44,529 nucleotides of DNA from Actinomycetes bacterium (GTDB lineage: Bacteria; Actinomycetota; Acidimicrobiia; Acidimicrobiales; Microtrichaceae). The stretch's first letter is position 1. Every line of letters starts with the position of its first letter. A model generated the notes under the pieces. It searched no databases. It saw nothing but the letters and a program-made list of their open reading frames with translations, and was not told the DNA's origin. The translations under genes and the position numbers were made by a program. The DNA lies in assembly GCA_023389745.1 (NCBI GenBank), contig JAEWED010000196.1:1-44529 (forward strand), given 5' to 3'. This document shows, in pieces, positions 32,989 to 41,162 of the stretch.

Positions 32989-34299
32989 ATGATGTCCCGT
33001 CGCCCGTCACCCCGTCCCGGTGCGCTGCGCACCGCTGTGGTGCTCGCCCTGGCGTGCCTGGTCGGGCTGGGTGCCGCGGTGGCACCCCGGGTACAGGCCC
33101 AGGGCGGCGGTGCCGACGACGTCGACGTCCTGACGGCGTCACGTGAAGAGGTGCGGGCCGCGGTCGCCGAGCTGGATGCCCGCGTCGCGACGCAGGCCGC
33201 AGCGGTCGCTGCGGCCGAGGCGGACGAGGCTGCAGCCAAGGTCGCCGTGGATCGTGCCAGGGCGCGGGTCGCCCTGGCCCGCAACGACGTCGAGCTGGCC
33301 CGTGAGGTGGTCGCCGAGTACGCGGTCGAGGCCTACATCCGTCCGCCGGCGACCGAGGCGTTGCGGGTCCTGTCGATCTCGGCCGCCGACGACGCCACCT
33401 ACGCGAGCAGCGTGATCCGGATCATGGCCGACGAGCGTCGCAAGGTCGTCGACGTGCTCGTCGAGAAGCAGGCCGAGGCAGATCGTCAGCAGCAGGCAGC
33501 GGATCGAGCGGTGGCCGAGGCCGACGCACGAGCGAACGCCGCCCAGGAGGAGCTCGCCGGGCTGCAGCGCATGCGTGACGAGCAGTCGTCGCTCGCCCAG
33601 AGCCTCGACGACCGCCTCGACAAGGCACTCGCCGAGGCCGCGGCCCTGGCTGAGATCGATCGCCAGATGTCCGAGGAGCTCGCCGCCCAGGAGCTGGCGC
33701 TGCGCAACGAGGGACCGCCTTCTCCGGTGGTCAACGTGGCGAGCCCGATCCCCGATGCCCCGCCGGCGACCGAACCGACGCCGACACCTCCGCCGGCCGG
33801 CGACCCGGGCACGAACCCGCCGCCGACCACTCGGCCGCCGACGGCCACGACCCGTCCGCCGACGGTGACCACGCGCCCGCCGGCGCCCCCGTCGGGCACG
33901 GTCACCTGGGCCGACGTCACCAGCGTCGGCGGCATCTGGGTGCACAAGTCGATCGCCTCGCAGGTGCAGGCGCTGCTCAACGCCGGCAACGCCGCGGGCC
34001 TCAACCTGCGCGGCGGCGGGTTCCGCGACTACGCCTCGCAGGTCGCGACGCGGCGGGCCAACTGCGGGCCGACCTACTACGACATCTACGAGAAGCCGTC
34101 GAACCAGTGCACCCCGCCGACGGCACGTCCCGGCCGCTCCATGCACGAACGCGGCCTGGCCATCGACTTCACCTCGAACGGTTCGCTCATCACGTCGCGT
34201 TCCAGCGCTGCGTTCCGCTGGCTGCAGGCCAACGCGTCCCGCTACGGGCTCTACAACCTGCCCTCGGAGCCGTGGCACTGGAGCACCAACGGCAACTGA
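32989..34299 (+). CDS. Secreted coiled-coil protein with C-terminal D-Ala-D-Ala carboxypeptidase (VanY/M15B) domain
   Basis: A 436-residue exported cell-wall enzyme. The signal peptide is about 15-38 (LRTAVVLALACLVGLGAAV..VQAQ). A long Ala/Glu-rich coiled coil (about 45-245) contains a central VAEYAVEAYIRPPATEALRVLS segment, like the FtsX-interacting coiled coils of RipA/EnvC-type proteins. A Pro/Thr linker with TTRPPT repeats (about 255-305) leads to an M15 peptidase (about 310-436). The zinc site can be read in SMHERGLAIDFT and SEPWHWS. It probably trims stem peptides during growth or division. No good ribosome binding site precedes ATG 32989 or the adjacent ATG 32992. Confidence 0.9.
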   Translation: MMSRRPSPRPGALRTAVVLALACLVGLGAAVAPRVQAQGGGADDVDVLTASREEVRAAVAELDARVATQAAAVAAAEADEAAAKVAVDRARARVALARNDVELAREVVAEYAVEAYIRPPATEALRVLSISAADDATYASSVIRIMADERRKVVDVLVEKQAEADRQQQAADRAVAEADARANAAQEELAGLQRMRDEQSSLAQSLDDRLDKALAEAAALAEIDRQMSEELAAQELALRNEGPPSPVVNVASPIPDAPPATEPTPTPPPAGDPGTNPPPTTRPPTATTRPPTVTTRPPAPPSGTVTWADVTSVGGIWVHKSIASQVQALLNAGNAAGLNLRGGGFRDYASQVATRRANCGPTYYDIYEKPSNQCTPPTARPGRSMHERGLAIDFTSNGSLITSRSSAAFRWLQANASRYGLYNLPSEPWHWSTNGN

Positions 34300-34397
34300 G
34301 TCACGCGCTGGGGCCGGCTCACGATTCGTGGGCACCCGACGTTGCGATCCGCACGGGTTGACGTCATCATCTCGGTCATGGCGTCGGGGGTGGGGCG

Positions 34398-35135
34398 ATG
34401 AAGACGGTTCGTCTGCTGGGCATCGTGACCTGCTCGGGGCTCGGATGCCTCATCGCTCTGACCACGCTCATGGTGCGACTGAGGATCTCGATCCGACACG
34501 AGGCGTGGGTGTTGGTCGGGTTCACGTCGTTGACCATCCTCGGGGCCATGGCGGTCACTGCCGCCCTGATCGCCGGGTCGATCAGCGGATGGATCCGCAG
34601 TCGGACTGACGCTGCTGGCGCTCGTGTGGAGAGCACTTCGGCGCAGCGGCTCGTCGACGGGTGGCTCGCGCCGGCCATGATCGGCCTCGTCGTGACGGGC
34701 GCGCTGCTGACGATGAGCGGCGTCGACTGGCTGTTCGGCTACCTCGCGATCGGCGTGCTCGCTGCATGGCTGATGACGTTCGCGCTGCTCGTGCAGCGCG
34801 AACGGGCGAGGGCGCTGTGGTGCCTGATCGTGTGCAGCGTGGTGGCGTTCGGCGCCGGCAGCGTGGGGTTGCCGGACACGGTGCGCATGCGTGCGTCCGA
34901 GCCGCAGTTGGTCGCCGCCGGACAGCAGATCCTCGCAGGTGAGGAGCCGGCGAGGGCCGGGACCTACACGATTCTGAGCAGCTGGACCGACGGTGAGTGC
35001 GCGGTGATGGAGACCCAGACAGATCCGTTGCTCGGCTTCAGCAGCTACGGCGTGGCGTACTGCGAAGGTCAACCGGAATCGGGCTCCCTCACGCACCGGT
35101 TCAACGATCTCTACGACTACGCGTACACCGACTGA
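34398..35135 (+). CDS. Multi-pass membrane protein, uncharacterised
   Basis: A 245-residue integral membrane protein with five hydrophobic segments: about 4-24, 37-62, 92-112, 116-134 and 138-158. A C-terminal extracytoplasmic domain of about 80 residues has two Cys (GECAV, AYCEG). It resembles no family I can name. ATG 34398 follows a G-rich stretch (GGGGTGGGG). The 98-bp gap before it (34300-34397) holds no clear hairpin. Its stop lies 11 bp before the SoxR-type promoter of the next gene, so the two are probably transcribed separately. Confidence 0.75.
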   Translation: MKTVRLLGIVTCSGLGCLIALTTLMVRLRISIRHEAWVLVGFTSLTILGAMAVTAALIAGSISGWIRSRTDAAGARVESTSAQRLVDGWLAPAMIGLVVTGALLTMSGVDWLFGYLAIGVLAAWLMTFALLVQRERARALWCLIVCSVVAFGAGSVGLPDTVRMRASEPQLVAAGQQILAGEEPARAGTYTILSSWTDGECAVMETQTDPLLGFSSYGVAYCEGQPESGSLTHRFNDLYDYAYTD

Positions 35136-35146
35136 CCGATGACTCC

Positions 35147-35177
35147 TTGACCTCAAGTTGGCTTGAGGTCGTACGGT
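35147..35177 (+). promoter_or_regulatory. SoxR-type operator in a 19-bp-spacer promoter
   Basis: -35 TTGACC (35147-35152) and -10 TACGGT (35172-35177) are separated by 19 bp, the abnormal spacing typical of MerR/SoxR-controlled promoters. The spacer contains a perfect inverted repeat with arms GACCTCAAG (35149-35157) and CTTGAGGTC (35162-35170) around TTGG. This matches the SoxR box CCTCAAGTT-nn-CTTGAGG seen in enterobacteria and streptomycetes. No soxR gene lies in the window. Confidence 0.88.
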
Positions 35178-35245
35178 CCGATCGCAGCAGGCATCAGCGT
35201 CACCCCTGACGTCCGGTGCATTGCGTCGAGAGGAGTCGGATCACC

Positions 35246-36223
35246 ATGAGAGCAGTCGTGCAACGCCGCGCCGGAGGACCCGAGGAGCTCGTCGTCGAAC
35301 AGGTCCCGGATCCGGTGCCGGGGTCGGGCCAGGTCCTGGTCGACGTCGAGGCCGCAGGCGTGCACCTGGTCGACACGACCATCCGGGCCGGTGGTGAGTG
35401 GGCAGGTGGCCCGGTCGCGTTTCCGATGACGCCCGGCCGTGAGGTTGCCGGGCCGGTCTCGGGGGTCGGGCCCGGTGTGGACCCGTCGTGGGTCGGGCGG
35501 CGAGTCGTCGTGCACCTCGGCATGGCCAACGGCGGCTATGCGTCGCGAGCGGTGGCCGACGTGGCCGCCCTGTTCGAGTTGCCCGAGAACGTGGCCGCCG
35601 CCGATGCAGTCGCGATGGTGGGCACCGGTCGGACCGCGGTGGCCATCTGCGACATCGCGCAGCCCTCGTCCGACGACGTCGTGCTGGTCACCGGGGCCGC
35701 AGGCGGTCTGGGTGCGGTCCTGCTGCAGGTGGCCGCGAACGCCGGCTCGCTCACCGTCGCGGTGGTGGGCGGGCAGCGAAAGGCCGAGGCGCTGAGGGAG
35801 CGCGGCGTCGACGTCGTGGTCGACCACCACGACGCCGACTGGCCCGAACAGGTGCGAGCAGCGCTGGGGGAGCGCCGGGTCACCGTCGTGCTCGACGGCG
35901 TCGGCGGGCCGCTCGGACGATCGGCGTTCGAGCTCATCGAACCCGGTGGACGCATGGTGCTCTTCGGTGCGGCGTCGGGCGAGTCGATGCAGTTCTCGAT
36001 CGACGACCTGTACAGCTCCGGGGTGACCCTGTCCGCAGCGATCGGAGCACGGTTGGCCGTGCCCGGCGCGATGCAGGCGGCCGCGGGCCGTGCCGTGCAG
36101 CTGCTCATCGACGGAGCGGTGCAGCCCCTGGTCCACGAGCCGTTCGCCCTCGACGATGCGCCCGACGCGCACCGTGCGCTCGAGGAGCGCACGGCGGTGG
36201 GAAAGGTCGTCCTCGTGCCGTGA
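35246..36223 (+). CDS. Quinone oxidoreductase-like medium-chain dehydrogenase
   Basis: A 325-residue NAD(P)H-dependent enzyme of the zeta-crystallin/quinone reductase branch. The GroES-like domain (about 1-125) starts MRAVVQRRAGGPEELVVEQVPDP and has the GREVAGPVSGVG motif. The Rossmann domain (about 125-270) carries VLVTGAAGGLGAVLLQVAANAG, the family nucleotide-binding signature. No structural or catalytic zinc cysteines are present, as expected for this branch. AGGAG lies ten bases before ATG 35246. Its SoxR-type promoter suggests induction by redox-cycling compounds. Orthologous genes in streptomycetes are part of the SoxR regulon, so a role in quinone detoxification is likely. Confidence 0.93.
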   Translation: MRAVVQRRAGGPEELVVEQVPDPVPGSGQVLVDVEAAGVHLVDTTIRAGGEWAGGPVAFPMTPGREVAGPVSGVGPGVDPSWVGRRVVVHLGMANGGYASRAVADVAALFELPENVAAADAVAMVGTGRTAVAICDIAQPSSDDVVLVTGAAGGLGAVLLQVAANAGSLTVAVVGGQRKAEALRERGVDVVVDHHDADWPEQVRAALGERRVTVVLDGVGGPLGRSAFELIEPGGRMVLFGAASGESMQFSIDDLYSSGVTLSAAIGARLAVPGAMQAAAGRAVQLLIDGAVQPLVHEPFALDDAPDAHRALEERTAVGKVVLVP

Positions 36224-36229
36224 TGGGCG

Positions 36230-36252
36230 TGCCCCGATCGGTCGTCGGGGCA
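36230..36252. terminator. Hairpin between convergent genes
   Basis: TGCCCCGA (36230-36237) and TCGGGGCA (36245-36252) form an 8-bp stem with a 7-base loop. It lies between the stops of the quinone oxidoreductase (+) and the Bax-inhibitor-1 gene (-). Confidence 0.6.
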
Positions 36253-36272
36253 GTCCCGTCAGGGCCGGGGGA

Positions 36273-37166
36273 TCACTGACGCAGCTTGGCGAGCAGGCGC
36301 AGCATCTCGAGGTACAGCCAGATCAACGTCACGATCAGGCCGAACGCCGCGTACCAGTCCATGTACCGGGGCAGACCGTTCTGGGCGCCTCGCTCGATGA
36401 AGTCGAAGTCCAGGATCAGGTTGAGCGCGGCGACGATCACGATGACGACGCTGATGCCGATGCCGAGCAGGCTGCTGCTCTGCCAGAACGGCTGGAAGTC
36501 GCTGAAGATCAGGCTCATGATCCAGCCGAGCGCGTACATGACCACGATGCCGAAGGTGGCGGCGATGACGCCCTTGGTGAAACGGGGCGTCGCACGCAGG
36601 ACCCGCAGTCCGTACAGGACCAGCATGGCCAGGAACACGCCGAAGGTGGCGAGCACGGCCTGGATGACGATGCCCTCGAATTGGGCGTTGTAGTAGTGCG
36701 AGATCATGCCGACGACCGCGCCCTGGAGCAGGGCGTAGGGGATCGACGTGAACCGGGCGAGCTTCGGCTTGAACGCGGTGAGCACTGCGACGCCGAGTGC
36801 CGCGAGCATGCAGACGATCATCGCCCCCGGGTTGTCGAACGACACCGGGGTGACGACCGTGCCGTCGAGCATCCGCTGTGGGACGCCCTCGGTGACCTGG
36901 GACCATCCCCATGCGCCGCCGAGCAGCACGAAGGCGAAGATGACGAGCGTCGCGGAGGCGACACCGCCCAGGGTCATGACCTTGCCGTCGGTGACGATCG
37001 GACCGGTCGGCACGGCCTGGGTGGGCTGGTTCCACGCGGTGTTCTGCGCGGCTGCGCCACGCTGTGCCGCTTCCCACTCCTGGGCGGGCGACGGGCCGGA
37101 CCGAGTCATGGTGTCGGTGCCCGCCGGGTCGAACGCCTTGTCGGTCAGGATCGGATTGCGTGACAT
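36273..37166 (-). CDS. Bax inhibitor-1/YccA family membrane protein
   Basis: A 297-residue membrane protein with seven hydrophobic helices after a polar cytoplasmic leader of about 65 residues. Recognisable family blocks are LQGAVVGMISHYY, ATFGIVVMYALGWIMSLI and the C-terminal ALNLILDFDFIERGAQNGLPRYMDWYAAFGLIVTLIWLYLEMLRLL. The last contains the two conserved Asp residues and is typical of bacterial TMBIM-like proteins. These are thought to act as pH-sensitive calcium leak channels. ATG 37166 is preceded by GAGAGG seven bases upstream. It lies convergent with the quinone oxidoreductase. Confidence 0.93.
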   Translation of the reverse strand: MSRNPILTDKAFDPAGTDTMTRSGPSPAQEWEAAQRGAAAQNTAWNQPTQAVPTGPIVTDGKVMTLGGVASATLVIFAFVLLGGAWGWSQVTEGVPQRMLDGTVVTPVSFDNPGAMIVCMLAALGVAVLTAFKPKLARFTSIPYALLQGAVVGMISHYYNAQFEGIVIQAVLATFGVFLAMLVLYGLRVLRATPRFTKGVIAATFGIVVMYALGWIMSLIFSDFQPFWQSSSLLGIGISVVIVIVAALNLILDFDFIERGAQNGLPRYMDWYAAFGLIVTLIWLYLEMLRLLAKLRQ

Positions 37167-37273
37167 CTGCGCCTCTCGGGTGCGGTGGAGTCCCACTGCG
37201 TCGGCCGTCCACGATAGCGGTCGGGTGGGAACGGAACGCGGCGTGCGGCGCTGCCGTTCCCCCGTCCGGGCGC

Positions 37274-38725
37274 TCAGCTGAGGAGCCGCTCCGTCATTGC
37301 GTCCGCCACATCGCACGGCCCGGCCGCGCCGTGTGCCGCGGTGCGTGCCGCTGCGGCCAGGAACCAGCCGCGCGCCGGGTGGGTCGAGGCGTGGAAGTCC
37401 TCGTCCATCGCGACGACGTGCTTCACCGCATGGCCGAACATCGACTGGTCCCTCACCGCAGCCGAGCGCACCGCGGCCCATGCTGCGTCGGTCGCGTCAG
37501 GGTCACCCGGAGGGACCGCCGACGCGGCGTCGGCCGCCGCGTCGGGGTCGCCGTCGTCGAGCGCGTCGAGCAGGTCCTCGAGCGCACCGTCATCGGTCGG
37601 AGCGACGGTCAGCTCCTCGATCGCGGCGAGCTCCGAGGCGCTCGAGGACTCGGTGGCGCACAGGGCCAGCTCGTAGATCGCCTCGAGCGAGGTCGACGCC
37701 TCGATGCAGCGCCGGAGTGCGTTGGTGCCCGTGCCGGCGTGGATCGCTCCGATCGGCAGTCGATCACCGAAGCTGGTGTCGGCGAACCGGGCGGCGTGCA
37801 CGAGCGCGGCGGCGTGCACCAGGTCCTTCGGTGAGAGCCCGTCCTGGAGCGAGCCGAGCAACAGCGGCGCCAGGTCACGTGGCGCGGTGCGCGCCAGACC
37901 CGTCGCGACCGTCGAGATCCGGGAGAGATCGCCGTCCGCGACGCTGAGCCCGGCGCCGTCGAGCTCGCTCCCGTTCAACTCCTCGAGGTCCATCTCGGCC
38001 ATGTCGGCGAGCACCCCGGCGTCGGCCCGACGGGCGATCGCATGCTCAGGGTCCTGGACGTGGTTGCCGGCGAACCGGGCGGCGGCGCGCAGCAGCACCG
38101 GATCGAACGAGCCGCGGCGCTCGCACCAGGCGAGCAGCTGCGCGGGATAGATCACCTTGTGCTCGTTGAGGTGGTAGCCGGCGGCACCGGCGGACACGAG
38201 CGCCGCGGTCGCTCCGGCGGGATCGTGCTCGGCGGCGCTGAGCCAGCGATGATCCGCGAGCTCGCACTCGCCGGCGAGCGCGGCGTCGAGGAAGCCCTGC
38301 ACCGGGTCACCGCCCGCAGGTGACGGAGCGAACCACGACAACGACGTCGGTCCTTCGCACTCGTCGTACACACCGCCGTCGCGGTCACCGAGGGCGTAGG
38401 TGATCAGCTGTGCCGCCGCGAGCGTCGCGGTCGCCGGGTCGTGGTCGCCGATCGCCGCGCTGGCGGGCGCGGCCAGCACGACGTGGCTGACCAGGCCGTG
38501 CGGACCCCTGCCCTCGACGCGGGTGTGGCGCAGCCCGAGCCACAGTGCTGCTTCGCAGAGCGCGTCCGGCGTGACGCCGGCGGCGAGCTGCCCGGCGACC
38601 CAGTCGACGATCGCCTCGATCGGCGGCGGGCCTGCCGGACCGGCGTCGTGGGACCGCCCGAGGGCGATCAGTTCGTCGGTGAGTGCAGAACCTGGCCACT
38701 GCGCCACCTCGAACCCCGTTCCCAC
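37274..38725 (-). CDS. Uncharacterised 483-residue helical protein
   Basis: A long soluble Ala-rich, mostly helical protein that I cannot place in a family. Conserved-looking blocks are GLRHTRVEGRGPHGLVSHVVLAA (about 65-87), YHLNEHKVIYPAQLLAWCERRGSFD (near 184-208), RFAGNHVQDPEHAIARR, and near the C-terminus DEDFHASTHPARGWFLAAAARTAAHG. The many His residues in ordered positions suggest a metal or oxidoreductase site. An acidic low-complexity stretch (DALDDGDPDAAADAASAV) is near residue 395. GTG 38725 is nine bases after AGGGGG; TTG 38728 is a possible alternative. It diverges from the thioesterase gene. Confidence 0.75.
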   Translation of the reverse strand: MGTGFEVAQWPGSALTDELIALGRSHDAGPAGPPPIEAIVDWVAGQLAAGVTPDALCEAALWLGLRHTRVEGRGPHGLVSHVVLAAPASAAIGDHDPATATLAAAQLITYALGDRDGGVYDECEGPTSLSWFAPSPAGGDPVQGFLDAALAGECELADHRWLSAAEHDPAGATAALVSAGAAGYHLNEHKVIYPAQLLAWCERRGSFDPVLLRAAARFAGNHVQDPEHAIARRADAGVLADMAEMDLEELNGSELDGAGLSVADGDLSRISTVATGLARTAPRDLAPLLLGSLQDGLSPKDLVHAAALVHAARFADTSFGDRLPIGAIHAGTGTNALRRCIEASTSLEAIYELALCATESSSASELAAIEELTVAPTDDGALEDLLDALDDGDPDAAADAASAVPPGDPDATDAAWAAVRSAAVRDQSMFGHAVKHVVAMDEDFHASTHPARGWFLAAAARTAAHGAAGPCDVADAMTERLLS

Positions 38726-38818
38726 CAACGTCGACCCCCTCGGTGTGCGCGACCAGCTCGCTGTGCCATCGGTCGGCGGTTCACACCGGAGCCGGCCGTG
38801 GGTCCATCATGGCAGCCG

Positions 38819-39691
38819 ATGAGCACCGAACCGGACCAGCCGACCCGACCGCCGCTCGAACCGGGCGAGGTCACGAACTTCGCCGCGGACACCGCCGTCG
38901 AACCGCTCGGCGACGGGCGCTACCGCGGCGCCATGGACCCCTCGTGGTGGATCATCGCCGGGCCCAACGGTGGCTACGTCGCCGCGGTCGTGCTGCGGGC
39001 GATCGTCGCCGAGGTGGGGGATGCGTCGCGTCGCCCCCGCTCGATCACGCTGCAGTACCTGCGTCCGCCGTCGGCAGGGCCCGTCGAGGTCGAGGTCGTC
39101 ATCGAACGCTCCGGGCGCACCGTGTCGAACGTGACGGCCCGGATGACCCAGGACGGACGCCTGCTGGTGCTGGCCATCGCCGTGCTGGCCGTCGACCGTG
39201 ACGACTCGGTCAGCTTCGACGAGGGCCCCGGGCTGCCCACGCTGCCCGACGGCAGCCCGGTGCCGATGCCCGAGGACATCCCGGCTCGTGCCTACGACCC
39301 GGACCTCGACGTGCCGATGCGGCGCCACTACGACCTGCGTTGGGTGCTCGGCAATCTGCCCTTCACCGTCGGCCCGGACGACGACGCGCTGGCGTCGACG
39401 GGTGGCTGGCTCCGCCTGCTGCAGCCGGATCCGGTCGACGAGCTCGTGCTCGCCGCGCTGACCGACGCGTGGATGCCGCCGATCTTCTCGCGGGTCTCGA
39501 TCCCGATGGCCGTGCCGACGATCGACCTGACGATCCACTTCCGAGCGCGCCCTGCGGACCCGGACGACTACTGCTTCGTGCACTTCGACAGCCCGCTCGC
39601 CGCGGACGGCTACCTGGTCGAGCACGGACGGGTGCTGGACCGCCACGGACGGTTGTTGGCGGAGTCGCGCCAACTTGCGGTGGTCGCCTGA
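38819..39691 (+). CDS. Tandem hot-dog acyl-CoA thioesterase family protein
   Basis: A 290-residue cytoplasmic protein of the TesB/thioesterase-like superfamily with two hot-dog folds (about 20-125 and 165-285). Support: WWIIAGPNGGYVAAVVLRAI, the long hot-dog helix with the G-G-Y turn, RPRSITLQYLRPP, the PVEVEVVIERSGRTVSNVTARMTQDGRLLVLA strands, and a second set ending LDRHGRLLAESRQLAVV. It likely releases free acids from acyl-CoA; the substrate is unknown. ATG 38819 is the first start at the family N-terminus; another ATG at 38809 is out of frame. It lies upstream of the PhoU/RCK_C gene with 69 bp between. Confidence 0.88.
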   Translation: MSTEPDQPTRPPLEPGEVTNFAADTAVEPLGDGRYRGAMDPSWWIIAGPNGGYVAAVVLRAIVAEVGDASRRPRSITLQYLRPPSAGPVEVEVVIERSGRTVSNVTARMTQDGRLLVLAIAVLAVDRDDSVSFDEGPGLPTLPDGSPVPMPEDIPARAYDPDLDVPMRRHYDLRWVLGNLPFTVGPDDDALASTGGWLRLLQPDPVDELVLAALTDAWMPPIFSRVSIPMAVPTIDLTIHFRARPADPDDYCFVHFDSPLAADGYLVEHGRVLDRHGRLLAESRQLAVVA

Positions 39692-39702
39692 CGCACCGGG
39701 CC

Positions 39703-39708
39703 TATCCT
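39703..39708 (+). promoter_or_regulatory. -10 box before the PhoU/RCK_C gene
   Basis: TATCCT, identical to the -10 box of the YqeY gene. Transcription would start near 39715, close to an in-frame GTG at 39719 and 46 bases before the preferred start at 39761. Confidence 0.45.
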
Positions 39709-39760
39709 GTGTGCAGCGGTGACGTTGGGATCATCGGCGGATCAGAGGTGCACGAACGCA

Positions 39761-41005
39761 GTGGATGATCGACCACGAAGTCTGCGGGCCATGCTCGCCG
39801 AGGCGAAGGACACCTCGGAGATCATGGTCGACCTGGCCTATGCGGCCGTGTACTTCAACGATCCGGGCATGGCCACCGAGGTGTCCGAGCTCGAGGAGCG
39901 GATGAACGACCTCGTGCAGGACATGCGCGCGGTCTGCACCCTGGCGGTGCGCCGACCCGCCGAGGCCGAGGGCATGGCCTCGGTGCTGCAGATCATCTCG
40001 GCGATCGAGAGCATCGCCAACGCCGCGGTCGACGTGACCCGGATCGTCACGCACCGCCTCGGCATCCCCCAGGAGCTGATCGCGGATCTCTCCAACGCCG
40101 AAGAGGTCTCGCACCGCGTCTGGGTTCGTGAGGGCTCGCACATGGCGCACCGTCCGCTGAAGGACCTCGAGATCACCGTGCAGTGCGGCATGCGCGTCGT
40201 GGCGATCCGCCGTGAGCGCTCCTGGATGATCGACGAGATCGACGGCGATCTGGTGCTCGTGCCCGGCGACGTGCTGTTCCTGCGTGGTTCGCCCGCCGGC
40301 ATCTCCCGGCTGCACGAGCTCGCCGCGGCGCCGACGTGGGACGCCCCCGAGGTCGCCGCGTCGGGTGCCCTCACCGACCTCGACCGTGCCGTCGACGTGC
40401 TCGTCGAGATGAAGAACATCTCCGAAGCAGCGGTCGGTCTGGCGTATTCGGCGCTCGCATTGCGCGACGGCGGCCTGGCTGCAGAGGTGCGCCACCTCGC
40501 CGAGCGTCTCGACGAGATGAAGGACCACATGCAGCTGTGGGTCCTGAGGGCCGCCAAGGACGACGTCGACCCGTCGCCGCTACGTGGCCTGCTGCAGCTC
40601 GCCTCGGCCGCCGAGGAGCTCGGCAACCAGGCGCACCAGATGGTCTGGCTGATCACCGACGACCGGGGCTTCCACCCGATCGTGAAGCTCGCCCTCGGAG
40701 AGGCCGACGTGGTCGCGACCCAGGTGCCGGTGGCGCCGGGATCGGTGGTCGACGGGCATTCGCTCGCCGAGCTGCAGCTCGACATCGAGCCGGGCTTCCA
40801 CGTGCTCGCGATCCGCCGCGACAACCGCTACCTGTACCGGCCCCGCGGCTTCGCGGTGCTGGTCGCCGGTGACGAGCTCATCGCGTCGGGCCCGCAGGAG
40901 GGCCGCGAGCGACTGGCCGAGCTGTGCGGTTGGACCGTCGTCGACGACGAGGACGATCCCTCGGGCGAGTTCGAGCTCGTCCCCCTCAGCGCCAGCCGCA
41001 CCTGA
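39761..41005 (+). CDS. Tandem PhoU-like/RCK_C (TrkA-C) regulatory protein
   Basis: A 414-residue soluble protein with the order PhoU-like helices, RCK_C, PhoU-like helices, RCK_C. The helical parts start MLAEAKDTSEIMVDLAYAAVYFND and VLVEMKNISEAAVGLAYSALALRD, showing an internal duplication. Each RCK_C module ends in the ligand-binding strand pattern (MRVVAIRRERSWMIDEIDGDLVLVPGDVLFLRG; FHVLAIRRDNRYLYRPRGFAVLVAGDELIASG). There is no Rossmann RCK-N and no membrane part. Such proteins regulate potassium channels or transporters, and RCK_C domains can bind c-di-AMP or similar ligands. GTG 39761 is chosen (VDDRPRSLRAMLAEAKD); GTG 39719 would add 14 residues close to a -10 box. The gene faces the structured element at 41043. 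Confidence 0.88.
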   Translation: MDDRPRSLRAMLAEAKDTSEIMVDLAYAAVYFNDPGMATEVSELEERMNDLVQDMRAVCTLAVRRPAEAEGMASVLQIISAIESIANAAVDVTRIVTHRLGIPQELIADLSNAEEVSHRVWVREGSHMAHRPLKDLEITVQCGMRVVAIRRERSWMIDEIDGDLVLVPGDVLFLRGSPAGISRLHELAAAPTWDAPEVAASGALTDLDRAVDVLVEMKNISEAAVGLAYSALALRDGGLAAEVRHLAERLDEMKDHMQLWVLRAAKDDVDPSPLRGLLQLASAAEELGNQAHQMVWLITDDRGFHPIVKLALGEADVVATQVPVAPGSVVDGHSLAELQLDIEPGFHVLAIRRDNRYLYRPRGFAVLVAGDELIASGPQEGRERLAELCGWTVVDDEDDPSGEFELVPLSASRT

Positions 41006-41042
41006 CCGCCGCCGGGCCGCTCGCCGCTCGCCGCCGCCGAAC

Positions 41043-41144
41043 CGAGGGCTGAGACCGACCTCCCGTGTCGCCGGCAGCCCTCGCTTGGCGCGCCGAACGA
41101 CCTCCGGTGATCCATCGACAAGGTCCGTCGATGGATCACCGGAG
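41043..41144. repeat. Two-hairpin structured element, copy A
   Basis: Hairpin 1: CGAGGGCTG (41043-41051) pairs with CAGCCCTCG (41075-41083) around a 23-base loop that itself folds as CGAC-CTCCCGT-GTCG (41056-41070). Hairpin 2: an 18-bp perfect stem, CTCCGGTGATCCATCGAC (41102-41119) with its complement 41127-41144, and loop AAGGTCC. A partial third copy of the hairpin 2 arm (TCGATGGTTCACC, 41154-41166) overlaps the stop codon of the gene at 41163. Copy B is at 41667. The element sits between two convergent gene ends, so it may also act as terminator. Confidence 0.8.
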
Positions 41145-41162
41145 AACGCCTCGGTCGATGGT

